Shown here in pieces: positions 56,535 to 64,000 of a DNA stretch of 64,000 nt. The first letter of the stretch is position 1. Each line of letters opens with the position of its first letter. The stretch comes from Codonopsis lanceolata. Lineage: Eukaryota; Streptophyta; Magnoliopsida; Asterales; Campanulaceae. Where the stretch lies: positions 91,121,401-91,185,400 of the forward strand of contig CM028379.1 of NCBI GenBank assembly GCA_013146195.2, given 5' to 3'. A program made the translations under genes and the position numbers. The notes beneath the pieces are model-generated. The model was given only the letters and a program-made list of their open reading frames with translations. It did not search any database and was not told the DNA's origin.

Positions 56535-59500
56535 TGTGTTAATATCAATGAACTCTTTGAAAATGAATATGAATTTTTAAAATACAAACATTTGAGGAAA
56601 TAAGATATGTTTTGAAATTCTAAATTTTCCAAAAGATAGTTTACGAGGCATTCTGAATCATCTACACAATCCTCAACAATCTCTTAAATCTTTAGGATTT
56701 TTAGAATTAAACAAAATTTTTAAAAGTATTTCAAAAGAGTTTTTAAGTATAAAATATTTTTTCAAAACAGTAAACTGATACCACTTGTTTGGTACTAATT
56801 GTTGAACTACATTTAAAAATCTACCATCATTTCCAAAGGTTGTTTAAGTTAAAGATATCTGCACGAGAAAATGACCAGCAGAGTTGGAAGTCTGCTGATA
56901 TTGATTTGAGAACAGCAGAGAAAGAGGTCTGCTATTTACAGAATGCTATCAGCAGTGATTGGGGTCTGCTGATATCAACTGATAACACGAATATGTATTC
57001 AGCAGTGATAGAAGTCTGTTGATACTCATTGGTAAAAGCAGTAGAGTGAAGGAGTAAATATCTAAAGTCTACTTATACCGGTCAATGAGATAATGGATTT
57101 AATAGTTGTTTGAACACAATGTTTGATACTAAATGTTGATTCAAAGAAAAAATATCAAATATTGAATTGAAGGGTGAAGTCTGTTGTTAAGATATAATGA
57201 CCAGCTGAGTTGGAAGTCTGCTGACACTAATTGGAGAGAGGGAATGTATGCAGCAAAGGTGAAAGTTATTTGATACCAATTGAAATCAACTTTGTGTTCA
57301 GTAATTGAAGATTTTTCTGAAACCAATTGTTTGGATCAAATGGTTCAGAAGAGATGAGAATCTGCTAATCTGTAGTGGTGGTGATTAGCAGAGTTTTAGG
57401 TGTGCCAATACTAATCGTTGTGAATAAAGAAAGGATCAGCAGAGATGAGGTTCTGCTGATAAAAGGACTATCAACAGGAATGAAAGTCTGCTAGTATTGG
57501 ATGTATCTTATTGGCTTGGCAGACATGAGGGATTTTGCTGAATAATGATAGTATAGCAGACATGAAGGTCTGCTTTATATCATTTGAATGTAAAGCATTT
57601 CAGCAAAATTTATCCTTTTGGAGTGCCTTGGCTTCTGGAAGGATGGACCATAGGCTTCATCGGCATAGATTAACTGATGATTGTGCTCCTCCTCAATAGA
57701 ATCCCAATTAAGTGAGAAGAGCATTAGAGGCGAAATTGAGGATAAGAGCCATTTTAGTCAAAACACTTTGATCACAAAGAAGCAAGTAGCCCATTCTTAA
57801 TTTGGCTAAAAGTACAGAGTTAAAAGAACGCATTTTGCTTCTTGGTCAACAACTAAAATGATGATGACTATCTTTAGGGTAAGAATCATCTGTTCAAGAC
57901 AAGGGATGAAAGAAAGAATTTTGAGTAGAGTTGTCTTGAACGGAGGAAACATCAGACATGAAGTGGAATTGTAGAAGCTGCTCGCTCCTCAGAAGATCAT
58001 CATTCCAACAGCAGATATGAGGTCTACAATTGTGAAGTATTGAGACCTTTTTTTTTTTGGAGAGAATGAAGATTCACCAGAACATCATGGGTTAAGGTGA
58101 GATCTTACATTCCTGAGAAAGGAGTTACAAGGTGAGCAGTCCTTTCTGAAAGAAATCCAAAACTATAGCTATCCATATTCAACAGTAATTCTTCTATGAG
58201 ATTTCTACCAGTACTCATGTTTTGAAGCAGTAAGGTTTTGTTCAACTGAGTTAAAATCAGTTTTTTAAGATACCTGTTGATCTTAGTTATAATGACAGCA
58301 ATTAAAACAAAGTTAGATCAAAAGATTATCATTATGCTAAGAATCAACTTAGTCTTTTGAACACCGGAAGTTTTTGATAAGAAAAAAATTAATATCTTCT
58401 GTAATGACTGAATTAGATCTACAAAAAATATATCGTATTCATAAGACTATTATTTAAAAGATAGATCCTAGTTTCTTCTCATTAGAATTATATAATGTCA
58501 AATAAGATTACTAATGTTTAAGGATTGGTTTGCTCTTGGGTTAACAGTAGAGTTATGTTTGTTGTTGTGGAGTCAGAACAAAGGATATGATGTAAAGTGC
58601 AAGTACTGAGTCCATAAGCAAAACATAAGATTTCATGCTATCAAATAATATGCATACAAAAGCAGATAGACATGAAGTAAAGTTGTCTTGAACAAGTTCT
58701 CATTTAGATCAAAGTATAAGTGATTACAAAGAGGATCTAATGATTACAAGATTCAATACAACTTTCTGTGACTTAACTACTCCTAGCAAACAACTACTCG
58801 TATTAGTGTCTATCATAGTGTTTGGGAGGTAGTTTGAGAGTGATAGAGATAAGGGAAGGAATGTCTCTATAAATACTCGTTGTGGTAAGATGAAAGACCG
58901 GTTAATGAGATGAATTCATTAAATTCGAAGAGTCCTTTCAACCATTCTCATTAAAGTCATATAGGGTAGTGTGAGAGATGGTTGTAATTTCTAGATATCC
59001 AGTAAAGTTTCTCCTTGGAAAGCTAAAAGATTTTGAAAAATCAAAACAACTTTCTTGAGAAGATAAAAAGTTTTCAATAGAACAAAACAGCTTTTTCTGA
59101 AAGATCTTGTTAAAACTGATTTTTCAGGAAGACGTTTCAGAAAAGAGTTTGATTTCAAATAAGTGCTTTTACTTTTTCAAGATTTTTGTTTTTACTGAAA
59201 ATCTGAGAAATTGTCTTTTACTTTAAGAAATAGTCAGTTTTGAAAAGTTTAACCTCAACCTTTATAGAAATTGCAATGATACCCATGTATGTTGCACATT
59301 GTCTACTAAGGTGGAAACTCCTATAAGTCAGCACACAGAACTGAGCTTATGAAGTACTGCAAAGCAAGATTGTTCGTCAAAAAAGAAGGTTTGAAGATAA
59401 CGCAGTCAAAGCATATCAAAGATAATCTAAAATTACTTTGATGAGAAGACATCAAACCAGTTGAGTAATGTAAATCATACTTATGGAGTGAATATGAATC

Positions 59501-60712
59501 AAGGAGCAAAGTATGATAAGTAGTTACTTAAGCTTTATATTTGCAGGAATAAATGGGGAAGAACAGAGCATGCAAATATAAGGCTATGCAGTGATGATAT
59601 ATTCATGATCATGATTATCAGAGAATCATAGAGATAGAACATATATCAATCATATATCAGAACCCAGAGAGAAGAAGATTTGACTGAAGCAAGTGAATTA
59701 AATCCTGCAAGTCATTCATGCATAATATTTTATGCTGTTAGAGAGAGAATAAAATTTGCTTGTTGATCTTGAGAGAATCTATATTCCTGAATGAAAATCA
59801 AGAAGATCATTAGCAACATTTTATGAGCTTTAGAAAGCTCCAAAAAAATCTAGGTACATAAATAAGTTTTTTAAAAAAATCAATGGGATGAAGAGAGGGA
59901 AATCTGGATCTTGATTCTTGAATATCTTATTCTCCCTTGGTCTTATGTGCTCATAGAAAGAAAAAGAGCAAAAAGAAGGATTGAGCACTAGACATTTGAT
60001 ATACCTTAAGCGACTATCATGTTCAGATCGAGGTAGATGTTCTTCAGAATGTGCCTTTTGGAATCTGAGCTAATATGTTTGTAGTCGATGTTGCCTAAAG
60101 AATAGATTTCCTTTGCAACAACTTATGAGATCTTTGATTCATATTTCTTAGAAATTGATTTCAAATAATTCTTTGAAATATAGGCCAAGTTCCCATAAAC
60201 TAAATATCATATAACAGAGGGATCAATCAATGTTTCATGATATAGAGTTTTTGACTCTTAACCTTTTTCATAAGAATATATAAAAATCATTAAAATTCTT
60301 TCATTGTAAAGTTGCATAATTTTTAACTAAGAAATTTCTCTCGAGAGGGTGTTGGATTGATAACAATCATTAGCCTTATGTCAAGAGAATTTGAATCAAA
60401 AATTTTTTTAAGTGAAGCATCCATCGGTGTGTCATACATCTGAGGAAAAGTTATTCATAGTGCCAATTGAGATATACATTTGTCATATGAATAATTTTCC
60501 CATAATCATCATGGTAATTGTCTATCTCAAGAGATTTTTTGAAAACAAAATAATTTTTTAAAAAATAAATAAGTTTTTTCAAAAAATTGTCTCTAATGAA
60601 ATCCTTGTAATAAGTTTTTGAAGTAAAACAAAATTTTCTTTTGACATGCATTTGGGATGAGCAATCGAGAATCAAACTCTTAGGTGGTTAGACCTGGCAT
60701 ATAGCATGAAGA
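56535..60712 (-). other. 4.2-kb leader of the minus-strand retrotransposon
   Basis: Non-coding between primer site and first ORF. The part 56850-57600 has many CAGCAGA and TCTGCTG words, several as inverted pairs; AGCAGAC-ATGAAG-GTCTGCT at 57553-57572 is a clear hairpin. The rest (57600-60700) is AT-rich with no domain, repeat or gene that I can recognise. Confidence 0.5.
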
Positions 60713-60731
60713 GCTTGGCTCTGATATAACT
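60713..60731 (-). other. Primer binding site of the minus-strand retrotransposon (tRNA-iMet)
   Basis: The minus strand reads AGTTATATCAGAGCCAAG directly after the LTR. It differs at two bases from the initiator methionine tRNA complement TGGTATCAGAGCC. Confidence 0.7.
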
Positions 60732-62797
60732 TGTTGGTCCACAATGATGCTCAAATAGGCTAGAGGGGGGGGGGTGAATAGCATATGATGCCATTTTAAA
60801 ACTTTTCTTATATTTACATTTAAAGCGTAGATTTAAATGGCATAGGCAGTTAACATACTGAGCATGTCTGCTGGTAGTACTGAACAGCAGACTTGCTCTT
60901 AGCAGAGTTTTGAACCTGCTGGTAAACTGCCGATAAATTAAAAGCCTGTTTGAAAGAGTTTAAATAACGGAAATAGTTAGGCTTAGATTTAGGGAAGTCT
61001 TAAGTGGTTGTACACGAATATGATCAGAACAACATCACACTTAATCTTTCTTCCAAATGGTGATTTAGGAAATCATTAGAGAATAGTTTTTCAAATGATA
61101 AATCAGTTTATAAAAGCTCATAGAGAGAAACAGACTGAAAGATAAATTATTTGAAAGAACATCTGAATTTATTTAAAGATAAATTACATATTACATCAGC
61201 CTAGACACTCTATGTAAAGTTTCCGTCCTCGTCCTTTCAAGCCTTTAATCTTTACTTAATCATTCATAGACAAATTCTTAAGTAAAGAGGGCAATAGGAG
61301 ACGAGAACGAGAAACAGACGACATTTTTTAAGGTCGTTCAGATAAAAATTATCTGAACGATTGAGTGTAGAGTACTCGGCCTTCTATGATAATTGATTAT
61401 TGCATAATCAACAACATTTATATGTGAATACAAATATGAAGATATGAATGCAATATTTATAAACAACTCTTCATCTTCATTGGGCACCATCTGAAATCTA
61501 TATTCAAATCGATCCAAGAGCTTGACCTCTAGCTTTAGGAATAAAGTCCTGAAGCTTCAGCTAAAGGCTGAGTTCTTCGAAGAAGGGTGAAGAACTCAAA
61601 TTAAGAATTGGGTTCTTGACCAAGACACCGATCTCTATTTATTGAAGTTTTTGATCTCTCTCCTCTTTTTCTTCAAAGCTTTTCTTCCTAGCTATCCATA
61701 GAAGTGTTTCGCTAAGGTCTGGGTAAGCTCGCTGCAATTCTGTGAAGATCTAAGATGCGTTTGTGGAGACGATCTCTAGTAGATCTCATTGCTTCTTTTA
61801 CGTTCTTGTTGCAGGTGTCTTTGAAGATTGATTTAAAAATAAATCACTCTTCTGTCTGTATATCGCCACTTGTTGAAGAAGAAGGTAGATTTCTTATATA
61901 GACCGGAGTAAATTTGATCGTTGAGAGATGAAGATGGATTTTCTATCCGTTAGGAATAATGTCGTTGTTGAAGACCGTCGCATAGAGATGTTATTCACTG
62001 GATCTTTGACTATTCGATAAAAGCTTTGTCTTGCAGATCCTGAACTGGTTGCCCGTCAGACTGTATTGATAAGTCTTTGAAAAGTGAGTCTGAATCATTA
62101 TGCACTGTTATGTGGTATGTCCAATAAAGTAGATTCTTTTGACTTTTCCGAACCACGTGAGTGAGAGAGAGAGTCTTGAAGCTTTAACTATGTCAGACTT
62201 CATAAAGATTTGAATTGCTTTTAAAGCTTGGGCATGTTTGTCTTGTCTTGATCATCTGCGGTCTAGTCTCTTTGTAGCACGTGTAGAGCCAAGTCTGTTG
62301 GTGAGATGTTCAATTATAATGAATGAGCCTTTTGTAGGAAAAGATTGCTGGTTATGCCGTGAAAATTAATACCATAGCAAGTCTGCTGGTAACATGTCTT
62401 CAAGGTATTTTCGTGATGCACATGATAAGTCTGCTAGTGACGAACCCTTTGAGAAACTTTGATACTACAGCACGTCTACTGGTGATGAGTCTTCAAAGTG
62501 TCCTTTAGTGCATATGACAAGTCTGCTGGTGACGAGTCTTACGAAAACCTTGATGCTATAGCAAATCTGCTGGTGCTAGTGCTTATAAAGTGTTGGTCTG
62601 TCAATCATCATTAAGAAGGTAGGACTAGATTAGGATAACCCAACCTAAAACCTATGTGTTGTCAAACAAGTTGCCACACTAATCAGTACGCAGCCCTCTT
62701 AGCCACTTGTTATGACACACAGTAATGGGAACAAGCAAATCAAAATATTCAGAATATGCAAGGTGATAAGTTAATTATCAAGAAGTATATTCCAACA
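60732..62797 (-). repeat. LTR (2066 bp) of the minus-strand retrotransposon
   Basis: On the + strand it starts TGTTGGTCCACAATG and ends TATTCCAACA, a TG...CA element with 6-base inverted ends (TGTTGG/CCAACA). A run of 10 G (GAGGGGGGGGGGTGAATAG) lies near the left. It is the 5' LTR of the element on the minus strand, since the primer site lies to its left. There are no coding domains inside. Confidence 0.8.
62370..62590. repeat. Tandem repeat AAGTCTGCTGGTGA within the LTR
   Basis: Four units of 50-80 bases, each with AAGTCTGCTGGTGAnGAGTCTT, followed by TTTGATnCTA or GTGCAnATGA. The TCTGCTG word is the same as in the leader. Confidence 0.75.
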
Positions 62798-63427
62798 ATT
62801 AGGTTGTCGGGCTTTCTCATGTACAACTTGTTCCGCATCATTAGGTTGTTGGGCTTTCTCAAGTACAACTTGTTCAACTACCTTTTTAGTACCCTTTTTC
62901 TTGGCATAATAATTGGTCGTAATTCCCCTTGCCTCTATCACCTCATCTTCATCATCACTAGCATCATCAGTACTAGCAACCTCCCATTCATTTTCTAAAT
63001 CATTTCCACCCTCTTTTCTATCTTGCATTTAATCACTCTCATGTTCATTACATGTATTTTTACCCTGCACTTGAGCGCATATATTTTCATCACCATTACC
63101 ATTAACTTTCCCAACCTCTTTATGATCTACATATATCTCTATGAAACCTTTCAAGTGAGTGCCATGCTCCTTTACTTCTTTAATTTCTTTGTCATCATAA
63201 ATGCATTTGAGGCCTTGAGAAAAATTCTGACCAGGGATTCTATAATACATCTTAGCAATTGGCTTGGTATTAACTTCTTTTACCAAAGCTAGGAGCTCAA
63301 AGTAGCTTAAGTGGTGAGCATCATATGAAAAATGATATGTAGTATGTCCACCTTCATTTAATTCAACTGGCGCAAACACAAACTTCCCACCATGATTAAT
63401 TACAAATGATACCACATTTGAACCCAT
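62798..63427 (-). pseudogene. MuDR-type N-terminal fragment with PB1-like domain, cut by the LTR
   Basis: From the ATG at 63427 the minus strand reads MGSNVVSFVINHGGKFVFAP, then DAHHLSYFELLALVKEV and KMYYRIPGQNFSQGLK. This is the PB1-like domain that opens many plant Mutator-like (MULE) transposase genes. It is followed by an acidic linker (STDDASDDEDEV) and KARQPN, where the LTR begins. There is one in-frame TAA at 63029-63031; otherwise the frame is open over about 210 codons. The zinc ribbon and DDE transposase domains would lie on the other side of the inserted element. A host gene derived from a MULE is also possible. Confidence 0.65.
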
Positions 63428-64000
63428 ACTGTATTCATAAAGTAAAAGGCGGGCCAGTTCAATATATAGAGACAACATACACATATAATATAAACACAAG
63501 TTACAAATCTATGAGAGAGGGACAGAGTAAAATTGAAAGATCGCAGAAACACACGTAGGATCAATAAATATGTGGGTTATCCTAATATATGTATATATAT
63601 TATAATTCAACTGGCGAAAACCCTTTTGATAGAAAATTTAACACAATTGAAATAGAACCCTAAGCCGGGCAATTGTGCCTAGCCTTCCCTTTATTGTCAG
63701 TAATGAAAAGCATTCAAGGGAACACATTGACTAACTCATTGTAATTCTCAAATCTAGTGTAAGAATAACCTAAATTGAAAGAGCCCTTTATGAAGAAAGA
63801 ATGATTCCTTACCTTGCTAGAGCTCGGCTGTGCAAAATCAATCAAAGGAAATTGCCTCCAACAATTCAACTATGTTCCCGTTGTGCCTCTGCCATTGTGT
63901 TATCTAATTAATGTGTTTTCCCTAATTTTCTTGTTACGATAGTAATTGAAGGGGGGAGGGGAAGAGAGTGTAATATTTTTTGGTAGAAAGTGAAAATTAA
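63428..64000. other. Upstream region of the MULE-type gene
   Basis: No coding domain is recognised. The piece up to 63540 may be a 5' UTR. I do not see the MULE terminal inverted repeat before the window ends. Confidence 0.35.

Overview
This is nuclear DNA from a flowering plant, most likely a eudicot. The evidence is AT-rich spacer, long TA/CA/ATT microsatellites, every major class of plant transposon, and one plant-specific gene, a senescence regulator of the S40 family (17981-18541, + strand). That gene is the only clearly intact host gene I can defend. There are two 100-base assembly gaps (4000-4099 and 45403-45502). I see no rRNA, tRNA or CRISPR array. The species cannot be named from what is here.

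Left part (1-21300). Positions 1-3998 are the 3' inner part of a Ty3/gypsy element of the Tat/Ogre type (copy 1): the integrase C-terminus on +, followed by two captured-type genes on the opposite strand (DUF7745-like, then plant-mobile-domain-like). After the gap comes a short gene-like stretch, then small hAT-type and Stowaway MITEs, and a decayed PIF/Harbinger transposon with both of its genes (transposase 7240-8514, Myb-like protein 8650-9893, both minus). Next are a GTGACAC minisatellite (14560-15680), the S40 gene with its promoter, and a Helitron 3' terminus ending at 21289.

Middle part (21500-45400). A hAT-type element (21523-27859, 8-bp target duplication) has been hit three times: by a complete 4.8-kb Copia element with identical LTRs (21735-26515, duplication AATAG), by another hAT MITE (26751-27340), and by a Stowaway MITE (27535-27701). 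Further right are a likely solo LTR (31118-32738) and two stacked Tat/Ogre-type fragments. Those fragments are LTR A plus gag, with a hAT MITE inside gag and LTR B inside gag. They are followed by an old tandem array split by a MITE, one CACTA terminus, and a very odd CG-bearing low-complexity array (43770-45360) that runs into the second gap.

Right part (45503-64000). This is copy 2 of the Tat/Ogre type through to its 3' LTR (53823-55624). It carries the best-preserved version of the antisense cassette: a four-exon plant-mobile-domain gene (52199 to about 49230) and a DUF7745-like gene (48534 to about 46800). Its LTR cuts into the gag-like gene of a different, minus-strand retrotransposon. 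That element has a 4.2-kb leader and a 2.07-kb LTR (60732-62797), and it is itself inserted in a MuDR-type gene with a PB1-like domain (62798-63427). The order of events on the right can therefore be read: MULE gene first, then the minus-strand retrotransposon, then the Tat/Ogre element.

The most interesting system is the antisense, intron-bearing gene pair between integrase and the 3' LTR of the Tat/Ogre-like elements. It is present in both copies, with a conserved near-perfect hairpin between the two genes. Most coding sequences in the window are broken. Many nonsense changes are Trp-to-stop, as expected from C-to-T decay of methylated repeats, but single-base consensus errors cannot be excluded without reads.
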